From Brevundimonas sp. (GTDB taxonomy: Bacteria; Pseudomonadota; Alphaproteobacteria; Caulobacterales; Caulobacteraceae), in assembly GCA_016742215.1 (NCBI GenBank), contig JACVCC010000002.1, positions 392,868-456,867 on the forward strand: a stretch of DNA of 64,000 bases, given 5' to 3'. A program made the translations under genes and the position numbers. The notes beneath the pieces were generated by a model, which was given only the letters and a program-made list of their open reading frames with translations, did not search any database and had not been told where the DNA came from. Positions 1 to 7,564 of the stretch are shown here, one piece after another; the first letter of the stretch is position 1, and each line of letters starts with the position of its first letter.

Positions 1-971
1 TGCCGGCCACGACGGAGGACGATGTCTCCTTGGTGGTCGCCCCGCTGTCACACGGCTCGGGCATCCACATCATGACCCAGGTCGCCAAGGGCGCCGCCAG
101 CGTCCTGCTGTCCAGCGAGCGCCTGGACTGCGAGGAGGCCTGGGCGCTGGTCGAAAAGCACCGCGTGACCAACATGTTCACCGTGCCGACCATCCTGACC
201 ATGCTGACCCAGCATGAGGCGGTCGACCGGTTCGATCACTCGTCGCTGCGTTATGTGATCTACGCCGGCGCGCCGATGTACCGGGCCGACCAGCAGCATG
301 CGCTGCGCAAGATCGGCAAGGTTCTGGTCCAGTATTTCGGTCTGGGCGAGGTCACCGGAAACATCACCGTCCTGCCGCCGCGCCTGCATACGATCGAGGA
401 CGATCCGTCCTTCCCGATCGGCAGCTGCGGCCTGCCGCGCACCGGCATGGACATCGCCATCCTCGACGGCGAAGGCAAGCGTCTGTCGGCCGGCGAGACG
501 GGCGAGATCTGCGTCCGCGGTCCGGCCGTCTTCCTCGGCTATTTCGAGAACGACGAGGCCAACGCCAAGTCCTTCCAGGACGGCTGGTTCCACACCGGCG
601 ACCTTGGACATCTGGACGCGAAGGGCTTCCTCTACATCACCGGCCGTGCGTCGGACATGTACATCTCGGGCGGATCGAACGTGTATCCGCGCGAGATCGA
701 GGAAGCGATCCTGACGCTTCCGGCCATCGCCGAGGCCTGCGTCGTGGGCGTGCCCCATGACAAGTGGGGCGAGTGCGGCGTAGCCATCCTGGTCGTTCGC
801 GAAGGCGAGACGGCCGACGCCGACGCCGTGCTGGCGCACCTCGACGGTCGTCTCTCCCGCTACAAGCTGCCGACCCAGATCCTGTTCTGGGACGCCCTGC
901 CGAAGTCCGGCTACGGCAAGGTGGCCAAGGCGGAAGTGAAGAAGCTGCTCGAGACGCGTCAGGCGGCCTGA
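1..971 (+). CDS. AMP-dependent acyl-CoA synthetase/ligase, 5' truncated
   Basis: This is the C-terminal part of an adenylate-forming enzyme. The reading frame is open from base 3, so the start lies upstream of the window. Visible family motifs are YFGLGEVTGN (substrate/ATP region), GWFHTGDLGHLD (the conserved TGD loop) and GRASDMYISGGSNVYPREIE (hinge). Near the end is SGYGKVAKAEVKK, which carries the late catalytic lysine typical of the family. Members activate carboxylic acids as acyl-AMP and then form the CoA thioester in the cytoplasm. The substrate (fatty or aromatic acid) cannot be told from this fragment. An OprB-type porin follows 95 bp downstream on the same strand. Confidence 0.85.
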   Translation, partial: PATTEDDVSLVVAPLSHGSGIHIMTQVAKGAASVLLSSERLDCEEAWALVEKHRVTNMFTVPTILTMLTQHEAVDRFDHSSLRYVIYAGAPMYRADQQHALRKIGKVLVQYFGLGEVTGNITVLPPRLHTIEDDPSFPIGSCGLPRTGMDIAILDGEGKRLSAGETGEICVRGPAVFLGYFENDEANAKSFQDGWFHTGDLGHLDAKGFLYITGRASDMYISGGSNVYPREIEEAILTLPAIAEACVVGVPHDKWGECGVAILVVREGETADADAVLAHLDGRLSRYKLPTQILFWDALPKSGYGKVAKAEVKKLLETRQAA

Positions 972-1066
972 TCCTTTCGGGGCGCGGACGGCCCGCCGCG
1001 CCCTGTTCCTCCTCACCAGAGCGTCCGAAGACGCCCGAGGGCCGACAAGGGAAGGGAAGCATCCCA

Positions 1067-2431
1067 ATGAACCAATCGACGAGGACCGCCCTTTGCGGCG
1101 GAGCGATGACGGCTGCCTTGCTGGCGGCGAACGGCGCTGTGGCGCAGACCGCACCGCCGCCGCAGGCGACGACCGCGCAGGCGGCCGCTGCGACCGTCCC
1201 CGGCCTTTGGGAGCGTCCGTATCTGACCGGCGACTGGGGCGGCGCGCGCACGCGTCTGCGGGACCGCGGCGTGGTCATCACCGCCAATGAGGTGATCGAC
1301 GCCGGCTACAATTTCGACGGCGGCACGCGTTCGGACTTCCGCGCTGCGGGCCAGCTGTATCTCAGCGCCGCGGTGGATGCCGGCAAGGCCTGGGGTCTGG
1401 ATGGCGGCAAGTTCCAGGTCACCCTGATGAACCGTCAGGGCAACAGCCTGGCCAATGACGTCGGCCTGAACCTGCTGCAGCCGGTGCAGACCATCTATGG
1501 CCGCGGCACCATCTGGCGTCTGTCCAATCTCTGGTACGAGCAGTCGTTCAATGAGGGCGCGACGCAGGTCAAGTTCGGCCGCATCACCCACGGCGACGAC
1601 TTCGGCGCGACGCCGTGCGGCAACGTCAACCTGCTGCACCTGTGCGGTCCGGCCTCCAGCCAGATCGTCAGCGGCTACCTCTACAACCTGCCGGTCAGCT
1701 CGTGGGGCGTTCGCCTGCGCCAGCGGATTACGCCGGAGGTTCACGTCAATCTGGGCGTGATCGAATCCAACCCGGTGAACCTGCGCGAGGACCGCGGCTT
1801 CTACCTGGGCACCGACGGTGCGACGGGGACCATCTACGCCGGTGAACTGCAGTGGACGCCGAAGTTCGGCGCCAACAACGAACTGCCGGGCACCTACAAG
1901 ATCGGCGGCTGGATCGACACCAGCGACTCCAACAACGTCGTCTTCGACGTCAACGGCGACTATCAGGCCCTGACCGGCCAGGCCTTCGCCCGCGAGGAGC
2001 GCCACACGGGCATCCACGCCAACGTCGTGCAGCAGCTGATCGCGCCGGAAACGGACGGCTCGGGCGGACTGACGGTGGTCGGCAACCTCGCTCTCGCCGA
2101 TCAGGCCACCAACCGGATGCGCAGCAAGGCGGCGGTCATACTGAGCTACACCGGGCTATTCCCGGGCCGCGCCAGGGACGACGTCACCTTCGGTATCGGC
2201 GCCGTCAGCATGAACGACCGCGTGACCGACGCACAGGAAGCCCAGATCGCCGCCGGCCTGCGCACCGAGGCCGCGCAGGAGACCGAGGTCGGCGTCGAGC
2301 TGAACTACGGCTACCGCCTGACCCCGGCCATCACCGTGCGTCCGGGCATCCAGTACATCCACAATCCGGGCGGCCGTTCGGATCGCGAGGACATCACGCT
2401 GGGCAGCATCAAGCTGGTGTTCAACCTGTAA
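1067..2431 (+). CDS. OprB-family carbohydrate-selective porin
   Basis: A 454-residue outer-membrane porin. I chose the ATG at 1067 because it has a GGAAGGGAAG ribosome-binding stretch just upstream and starts a clear signal peptide (MNQSTRTALCGGAMTAALLA... ending near VAQ). After a short Ala/Pro/Gln linker comes LTGDWGGARTRLRDRGV, the N-terminal signature of the OprB family. The rest is beta-strand-rich and ends in LGSIKLVFNL, with the terminal aromatic/hydrophobic pattern of outer-membrane barrels. OprB porins mediate diffusion of sugars across the outer membrane. A strong terminator follows. The longer frame upstream overlaps the ligase gene and lacks a signal peptide. Confidence 0.85.
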   Translation: MNQSTRTALCGGAMTAALLAANGAVAQTAPPPQATTAQAAAATVPGLWERPYLTGDWGGARTRLRDRGVVITANEVIDAGYNFDGGTRSDFRAAGQLYLSAAVDAGKAWGLDGGKFQVTLMNRQGNSLANDVGLNLLQPVQTIYGRGTIWRLSNLWYEQSFNEGATQVKFGRITHGDDFGATPCGNVNLLHLCGPASSQIVSGYLYNLPVSSWGVRLRQRITPEVHVNLGVIESNPVNLREDRGFYLGTDGATGTIYAGELQWTPKFGANNELPGTYKIGGWIDTSDSNNVVFDVNGDYQALTGQAFAREERHTGIHANVVQQLIAPETDGSGGLTVVGNLALADQATNRMRSKAAVILSYTGLFPGRARDDVTFGIGAVSMNDRVTDAQEAQIAAGLRTEAAQETEVGVELNYGYRLTPAITVRPGIQYIHNPGGRSDREDITLGSIKLVFNL

Positions 2432-2453
2432 CGCCAATGACCTCCTGACCCTC

Positions 2454-2488
2454 GGGGCGGCGCCGGAAACGGCGTCGCCCCTTTTTTT
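2454..2488 (+). terminator. Rho-independent terminator of the porin gene
   Basis: A 12-bp GC-rich stem (2454-2465 with 2470-2481, one G-U pair) with a GAAA tetraloop is followed by seven T residues. It begins 23 bp after the porin stop codon. Confidence 0.9.
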
Positions 2489-2512
2489 GTGCGTGAGATC
2501 CCTCTTCGATTA

Positions 2513-2645
2513 CCGCTCATCCCCGCGAAGGCGGGGATCCAGTACATGCGTCGGTTCAGCCGAGGTGTCGTGCAGCGTGCTCCGGATGGCCGGAGTTCCG
2601 GACTATCCAATCGCACTGGATCCCCGCCTTCGCGGGGATGAGCGG
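2513..2645. repeat. Perfect 31-bp inverted repeat pair (REP/BIME-like)
   Basis: Bases 2513-2543 and 2615-2645 are exact reverse complements over 31 bp, separated by 71 bp. Each arm also contains its own hairpin, CCCCGC-GAAG-GCGGGG. The element sits between two convergent genes and their terminators. A paired intergenic repeat of this shape resembles a REP doublet. No ORF is carried. Confidence 0.8.
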
Positions 2646-2671
2646 AAGGTGAGAGCGGTAGTCAGACAAGG

Positions 2672-2705
2672 AAAAAGGGCGCGGCGGGGGAGCGCCGCGC
2701 CCTTT
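2672..2705 (-). terminator. Terminator of the TRAP transporter operon
   Basis: A perfect 13-bp stem (2674-2686 with 2693-2705) lies 24 bp past the TRAP permease stop. Read on the minus strand it is followed by a run of T (2672-2676). Confidence 0.85.
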
Positions 2706-2728
2706 GGGCGGTCCATCTCTGGAGAGGC

Positions 2729-4609
2729 TTACTTCTCGAGGAAGCCGGTCGAGATCCAGGGGACCGCCGCGACGACGATCAGGCCGATGACCAGGGCCCC
2801 GAGGTAGGGCCAGATCTTCTTCAGACCTGCGTCAGGATCGACCTTGGCGATGGCGCAGGCCGAGTAGTAGCCGACGCCGAACGGCGGGGCGAACAGACCG
2901 ATGCCCATCGCGAGGATGACCACCATGGCGTAGTGCACGTCGTGGATCTCCATCGCGCGCGCCACCGGGAACAGCAGCGGGCCGAACAGAACGATGGCGG
3001 GGATGCCCTCCAGAATGCTGCCCAGGATGATGAACATCACGATCGACATGGCCATGAAGCCGAACACGCCGCCGGGCAGGTTGGACATCATGTGCGTCAG
3101 GTCGGCCGAGAAGCCCGAGGTCGTCAGCGACCAGGCCATCGAGCTGGCGGCGCCGATGATCAGGAGGATCGCGCCCGACAGCGCGGCCGTGCTGGCCAGC
3201 ATCGGGATGATCTTGGTGATGTCGAACTTCCGGTAGATGAACAGGCCGGCGATGACGCTGTAGGCGATGGCGAGGGTCGAGACCTCGGTCGCCGTCGCCA
3301 CGCCTTCCGCCACGAAGAAGCGGATGGCGACCGGCAGCAGCAGGGCGGGCAGGGCGATAACCAGGGCGTTCAGGATCATCTTGCGCGTCGGACGGACGAC
3401 CTTGCTCATGTCCTCCTTGCGGGCGCGCATCCAGGCGATGATGCCCAGGGCGATGGCCAGAACGAAGGCTGGCAGCAGGCCGCCGACGAACAGGGAGGCG
3501 ATCGAGACGCCGGCCACCGAACCGATGGCGATCAGGACGATCGACGGCGGAATGGTCTCGGACATGGCGCCCGAGGCCGACAGCAGGGAGATCATCTCGC
3601 CCTCGTCGCCGCCGCGCTTCTTCATCTCGGGGAAGAGGATTGGCGCGACCGCGGCCATGTCGGCCGCCTTCGAGCCGGAGATGCCCGACACCAGATACAT
3701 GGCGCCCAGCAGGACGTAGTTCAGGCCGCCGCGCACGTGACCCAGCAGCGAGGCGAGGAAGCCCACCATGGCCGCGGCCATGCCGGTCATCTCGATCAGG
3801 GCGCCGAGGAAGACGAACAGGGGAACGGCCAGCAGGATCAGCGAGCTCATGCCCTCGTCCATCCGGCTGGTCATGACCAGCAGCGGCACGTCGGTCATCG
3901 TCAGGAGATAGGCCGCCGTGGCGATCGCGAAGGCGAAGGCGATCGGAATGCCCAGCACCACGCCGCCCAGCAGGATGACGACGAAGAACAGGATCAGGCT
4001 CATGTGGCCGATGCCGATCAGGACCGGCGACAGCCCCCAGAGCGCCAGGGGGACGACGGCGAGGATGCCGGCGGTGATGCCCAGCGCCTTCAGCGAGTGA
4101 CGCGGGATCTGCATCAGGGCGACGATCAGCATCAGTCCGATGCCGACCGGCAGCGCCGAGGCGCGGACGGCCAGCGACCAGCCGAGCGCCGGCGTGGTGA
4201 TCATCGATTCCTCGTACGCATAGAAGATCGCGTGCGGGAGCATCAGGGCCAGAACCAATGCCGGCCCGAGCACCGCGAGGGCCTCGAGGATCGGCCGGAC
4301 CTTCGGCGACGACCGGGTCACCATGGTGGTCAGCCGCATGTGCTGGCCGCGGATCAGGGCCAGGACAGAGCCCAGCATCCCCATCCAGATGAACAGGGTC
4401 GAGGCCAGCTCATCGGCCCAGACGATCGGGTTGTGCAGGAAGAAGCGGAAGATGACGCTGGTCAGCAGCAGGCAGATCTCGACCAGCACGATGATCGCGG
4501 CCGGGATGGCGACGATCTGTTCGAAGATCTGCGCGGCCCGGTTCTGCGGATGTTTCGGCGGAGCGACGCCTTCGGTGATGACCGAGTTTTCGACGGCTGC
4601 GGTGCTCAT
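2729..4609 (-). CDS. TRAP transporter fused permease (DctQ-DctM)
   Basis: A 626-residue inner-membrane protein that fuses the small and large TRAP permease subunits. Residues about 30-170 are the DctQ-like four-helix part, with the conserved RGQHMRL segment. From about 190 to the end is the DctM-like multi-helix part, with GIPIAFAFAIA, AVPLFVFLGALIEMTGMA and SGSKAADMAAVAPILFPEM. TRAP systems take up organic acids, including uronates, using the sodium or proton gradient and a periplasmic binding protein. The ATG overlaps the stop of the binding-protein gene by four bases (ATGA), so the two are translationally coupled. Substrate is unknown; hexuronate or an alginate-derived acid is suggested only by context. 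Confidence 0.92.
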   Translation of the reverse strand: MSTAAVENSVITEGVAPPKHPQNRAAQIFEQIVAIPAAIIVLVEICLLLTSVIFRFFLHNPIVWADELASTLFIWMGMLGSVLALIRGQHMRLTTMVTRSSPKVRPILEALAVLGPALVLALMLPHAIFYAYEESMITTPALGWSLAVRASALPVGIGLMLIVALMQIPRHSLKALGITAGILAVVPLALWGLSPVLIGIGHMSLILFFVVILLGGVVLGIPIAFAFAIATAAYLLTMTDVPLLVMTSRMDEGMSSLILLAVPLFVFLGALIEMTGMAAAMVGFLASLLGHVRGGLNYVLLGAMYLVSGISGSKAADMAAVAPILFPEMKKRGGDEGEMISLLSASGAMSETIPPSIVLIAIGSVAGVSIASLFVGGLLPAFVLAIALGIIAWMRARKEDMSKVVRPTRKMILNALVIALPALLLPVAIRFFVAEGVATATEVSTLAIAYSVIAGLFIYRKFDITKIIPMLASTAALSGAILLIIGAASSMAWSLTTSGFSADLTHMMSNLPGGVFGFMAMSIVMFIILGSILEGIPAIVLFGPLLFPVARAMEIHDVHYAMVVILAMGIGLFAPPFGVGYYSACAIAKVDPDAGLKKIWPYLGALVIGLIVVAAVPWISTGFLEK

Positions 4610-5616
4610 GCGAGGGCCCCCACATAGTTCTCAAGGACGCGCCAGGAATCCTCGCCCAGCTCCGAACGCCAGTGGCTGTAGAAGCCTTGGTCGCGCAGGT
4701 GCTGGCGGAAGAGTTCGCGGTCGGGGGTGTTCAGGGTCAGGCCCTCGGTCTGCATCTTCTGCGGCAGGGTCTCGGCCAGTACGGCGAGGTCTGCCCGCTG
4801 CAGGTCTGCGGACTTGGCGAACTCGATCTGGACCAGGTCGCGCAGGTCGCCCGGCAGGCGGTTCAGCGCCTTCTCGTTCTGCAGCAGCCAGAAGCCATCC
4901 CACATGTGATTGGTCAGGGCGCAGTAGCGCTGCACCTCGTACAGCTTGCCGGTATCGACGACGGCCAGCGGATTTTCCTGCCCCTCGACCACCCGGGTCT
5001 GCAGGGCGGAGTAGACCTCGCTGAAGTTGATCGAGGTCGGGGCGGCGCCAAAAGCGCGGAACATCGAGGTCCACAGGGCGCCGAGTGGCACGCGGATCTT
5101 CATGCCGCGCAGGTCGGCCGGGCTGTTGATCGGCTTGCTGCTGGTGGTGATCTGACGGAAGCCGCTCTCGAAGACCTTGGGTGTGGCGATCAGATGGTGG
5201 CCGGCGAGGGCGTCCTTGATCTTGTCGCCCAGGGCGCCGTCCATGGCATTGAATAGCTGGGTGCGGTCCTGGAAGGCGAAGCCGATGCCCGACAGGGCGG
5301 TCTGCGGCACCAGGATCGACATGATCAGGCCCGAGATCGACAGCATCTGGATCGCGCCGGCGCGGACCTGGGCCAGCATGTCGGCGTCCGTGCCCAGCTG
5401 GGCGCTCGGGTAGACTTCGATGAACAGCCGGTGGCCAGACTGCTCATAGATCCGTCCGGCTGCCTCCTTCATGCGGGCGCTCAGCGGATGGGTGATCGGC
5501 AGGTTGGTGCCGAGTCGCCATACGATCTCGGCATCCGGCCCCTTGCCGCACGCGGCGAGCGCTCCTGGCGCCGCCAGCGCGCCGGCCAGCATGGCTCGGC
5601 GGTTGAGTTGAATCAT
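4606..5616 (-). CDS. TRAP transporter substrate-binding protein (DctP-like lipoprotein)
   Basis: A 336-residue periplasmic binding subunit. The N-terminus has twin arginines (NRRAMLAGALAAPGALAAC) leading to a lipobox with the acylated Cys, so it is probably a Tat- or Sec-exported lipoprotein. The body has the DctP pattern: SAQLGTDADMLAQVRAGAIQM, the ligand-contact region DLRGMKIRVP and the later FSEVYSALQTRVVEGQENP, which is highly characteristic of TRAP binding proteins. A GGAAAGGAAGG ribosome-binding stretch precedes the ATG. It lies between two PPC-domain genes upstream and its permease downstream in one transcription unit. Confidence 0.92.
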   Translation of the reverse strand: MIQLNRRAMLAGALAAPGALAACGKGPDAEIVWRLGTNLPITHPLSARMKEAAGRIYEQSGHRLFIEVYPSAQLGTDADMLAQVRAGAIQMLSISGLIMSILVPQTALSGIGFAFQDRTQLFNAMDGALGDKIKDALAGHHLIATPKVFESGFRQITTSSKPINSPADLRGMKIRVPLGALWTSMFRAFGAAPTSINFSEVYSALQTRVVEGQENPLAVVDTGKLYEVQRYCALTNHMWDGFWLLQNEKALNRLPGDLRDLVQIEFAKSADLQRADLAVLAETLPQKMQTEGLTLNTPDRELFRQHLRDQGFYSHWRSELGEDSWRVLENYVGALA

Positions 5617-5683
5617 GGCCTTCCTTTCCTCGTCCTCCGGGCGGCGGCTCTTGCGTCTGCTCGCCCCAGCGATGTGTTGGTCA

Positions 5684-5704
5684 GGCCGCCCCGTTCAGGC
5701 GGCC
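5684..5704 (-). promoter_or_regulatory. Hairpin spanning the stop codon of the second PPC gene
   Basis: GGCCGCC (5684-5690) pairs with GGCGGCC (5698-5704) around a 7-base loop that contains the TGA stop at 5695-5697. There is no T-run, so it is not a classical terminator. It could mark RNA processing or partial attenuation between the PPC genes and the TRAP genes (inference). Confidence 0.4.
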
Positions 5705-6069
5705 AGAAGCTCCTCGAGCACGACCTCTGCGGTCACGCAGACCAGGTTGCGACCTGGTACGATGCGACCGGCGTTCACCGCGCCGCTGGTTTCCCCCACG
5801 ACGCACGAGACGCGGGTTTCGCCCGCGTCGGGCGAGATCTCGCCGAGCATCGTCAGGATCTCGACCGCCGGACCGCGCAGTTCGCGCTGCTGGCCGGAGC
5901 CGTTCTCGATGACGCAGTCGATCAGGCTGCCCAGACCGCTGCGGATCAGGGCGCGCTCGAATCCGAGCTCGGCGGCGGCCTGTTGCAGGCCCTCCACCAG
6001 ATCCTGATTGGGGCCGAGGCGGACGGTGGCCAGACGGCCGGTGCGGACTTCAGTGAGCACGGCGGTCAT
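5695..6069 (-). CDS. PPC/DUF296-domain protein (second of a pair)
   Basis: A 124-residue protein that looks like a complete single PPC domain (plants-and-prokaryotes-conserved, DUF296). It has GFERALIRSGLGSLIDCVIENG, then LRGPAVEILTMLGEI and the closing SGAVNAGRIVPGRNLVCVTAEVVLEE. The family forms trimers and its bacterial biochemical role is not established. It overlaps the 3' end of a paralogous PPC gene by 20 bases and precedes the TRAP binding-protein gene by 78 bp. The two PPC genes and the TRAP genes probably form one operon. Confidence 0.75.
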   Translation of the reverse strand: MTAVLTEVRTGRLATVRLGPNQDLVEGLQQAAAELGFERALIRSGLGSLIDCVIENGSGQQRELRGPAVEILTMLGEISPDAGETRVSCVVGETSGAVNAGRIVPGRNLVCVTAEVVLEELLAA

Positions 6070-6601
6070 GGGACGTCTCCGATTGCGGGAAGAAGGTGGA
6101 GAAGCCGGTCTCCGGGTCGGCGGCCTGGCTGAAGCCGGCGCCGAGATGCATCAGTACGCGGACGCCGCCGGCGCCAACGATGCATTTGCCGTTGTTCAGG
6201 TGTCCGCCATGACCTCGACCGTCGATGGCCGCGAGCGCGCCATGCAGATGGATCAGTGGACCGCCGTTCACCGACGGGCCGAATGAGCCCGAGCCGCCAA
6301 TCAGCCAGGCGCCGCCTTCGATATGGATCGGCGCGCCGTAGTCGACGGCGCGGGGACTGTCCGGATCCGGCAGGGCGACGTGGTAGAATGCATCGCCGAG
6401 CGCACCGCCCAGCAGACGGAAGGTCCCGCTGGCCTCGCCGGCTTCTGCGAACAGGCGGATCAGGCCGCTCTCCAGCGACTCGCCTTCACCGATGGACCCC
6501 AGCAGCTGGCGGCCCTGCTGGCCCAGCGCGGTCAGGACGCGGCTATGGCGCGCGGGCCCCGGCTGAAGAACGCGCCGGGTTTCGACGACGGTCGCGCTCA
6601 T
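6050..6601 (-). CDS. PPC/DUF296-domain protein (first of a pair)
   Basis: About 183 residues from the ATG at 6601; an in-frame ATG at 6634 would add 11 Arg-rich residues and has no ribosome-binding site, so the start is uncertain. Residues about 45-150 resemble the PPC/DUF296 fold: SGTFRLLGGALGDAFYHVALP and IHLHGALAAIDGRGHGGHL followed by NNGKCIVGAGGVRVLMHLGA. The Gly/His-rich HGALA...HGGHL region is typical of bacterial PPC proteins. The C-terminus extends beyond the domain with QAADPETGFSTFFPQ. It is the first gene of the proposed PPC-PPC-TRAP operon and is divergent from an SDR gene; the shared intergenic region carries GGTCC/GGACC palindromes. Function unknown. Confidence 0.7.
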   Translation of the reverse strand: MSATVVETRRVLQPGPARHSRVLTALGQQGRQLLGSIGEGESLESGLIRLFAEAGEASGTFRLLGGALGDAFYHVALPDPDSPRAVDYGAPIHIEGGAWLIGGSGSFGPSVNGGPLIHLHGALAAIDGRGHGGHLNNGKCIVGAGGVRVLMHLGAGFSQAADPETGFSTFFPQSETSHDRRAH

Positions 6602-6674
6602 GCCGCCGCGCCTGTTCTGGACCAAAGTCCGCATTGTGAAGCTAGAGAACGCGCCACCTGAATGTAACTCCCTT

Positions 6675-6691
6675 GGTCCACTAAATGGACC
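6675..6691. promoter_or_regulatory. Palindromic operator candidate GGTCCA-N5-TGGACC
   Basis: A perfect 6-bp inverted repeat, GGTCCACTAAATGGACC, lies between the divergent PPC/TRAP operon and the SDR gene, next to an AT-rich stretch likely to hold promoters. Similar TTGGTCC and TGGACCTT half-sites recur at 18411-18434 between the two TonB receptor genes, suggesting a shared regulator. Confidence 0.55.
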
Positions 6692-6780
6692 TTATATTTC
6701 TATATCTTGAGTATTATCGCGCAGATTACGGGTGACAACCCGCAACTTCGGTTTGATATGACAAAAGTCAGTCAATGCGA

Positions 6781-6797
6781 GGTCCATAATATGGATT
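6781..6797. promoter_or_regulatory. Second palindrome upstream of the SDR start
   Basis: TCCATA-A-TATGGA (6783-6795), preceded by GG, is a 6+1+6 inverted repeat. It lies 23 bp before the GTG start of the SDR gene and overlaps an alternative ATG at 6791. It may be a second operator of the same divergent region. Confidence 0.35.
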
Positions 6798-6817
6798 ACT
6801 CAAAGGGAGAGTGTTTC

Positions 6818-7561
6818 GTGGGTTCGGTTGTTCAAGGCAAGGTTGCGGTCGTTACCGGCGGTGCATCGGGCATAGGGGCCGCGGTTGTGGACCTTCTGCG
6901 CGCCGAAGGCGCAGTCGTGGTTGCGGTGGATTTGGCCCAGGCGGACGTGCCGCTGACGGATCAGGGCGGCGCGTTGCAGATGGACGTGTCCGATCCGGCT
7001 TCGGTCGAAGCGGGCTTCGAGGCGGTCGTCGCCGCATGCGGTCGAATCGATGTGCTTGTGAACAGCGCCGGTATCGCGCGCGAGCAGCCCTTCCTCGACA
7101 CCCCCCTGGATGCCTTCGACAGGATCATCGCGGTCAATCTGCGCGGCAGCTTCATCACCGGTCAGGCGGCGGCGCGCCGGATGGTGGCCAACGGCGGCGG
7201 CTCGATCATCAACATCGGCAGCGTGTCGGGCCTGCTGGGCAATGCCGGGCGCAGCGCCTATGGCGCGTCCAAGGGCGGCGTGACGACCCTGAGCAAGGTC
7301 ATGGCTGTCGATCTGGCGTCGCAGGGCGTGCGTGTGAACGTCGTCGCGCCGGGGCCGGTGGAGACTCCGCTGGTGGCCCAGGTGCATTCGGCCAAGACGC
7401 GGGCTGACTGGGGCGTGCGGACGCCGGCCGGGCGCTATGGCACGCCGGAGGAGATCGCAGCGGCGGTGCTGTTCCTGGCCTCGGACGCGTCCAGCTATGT
7501 CACCGGCCACGTCCTGACCGTGGACGGCGGCTTCATGGCGCAGGGCCTGCCTGCGCGCTGA
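6818..7561 (+). CDS. SDR-family NAD(P)-dependent oxidoreductase
   Basis: A 247-residue classical short-chain dehydrogenase. I chose the GTG at 6818 because AAAGGGAGA sits 8 bases upstream and the cofactor motif TGGASGIG then begins at about residue 13, as usual. An in-frame ATG at 6791 would add nine residues. NSAG-type motif (VNSAGIA), catalytic Ser135, and Tyr148/Lys152 (YGASK) are all present. The closing VTGHVLTVDGGFMA is standard. Family members in uronate pathways include 2-deoxy-gluconate/DEH dehydrogenases. It is divergent from the PPC/TRAP operon and convergent, 3 bp apart, with the alginate operon. Substrate is inferred only from that position. Confidence 0.85.
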   Translation: MGSVVQGKVAVVTGGASGIGAAVVDLLRAEGAVVVAVDLAQADVPLTDQGGALQMDVSDPASVEAGFEAVVAACGRIDVLVNSAGIAREQPFLDTPLDAFDRIIAVNLRGSFITGQAAARRMVANGGGSIINIGSVSGLLGNAGRSAYGASKGGVTTLSKVMAVDLASQGVRVNVVAPGPVETPLVAQVHSAKTRADWGVRTPAGRYGTPEEIAAAVLFLASDASSYVTGHVLTVDGGFMAQGLPAR

Positions 7562-7564
7562 GCG

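Noticed and set aside
2933..4627. Long open frame antisense to the TRAP permease
   Set aside because: It is His/Asp/Gln-rich with no domain, entirely antisense to a clear transporter gene; high-GC shadow frame.
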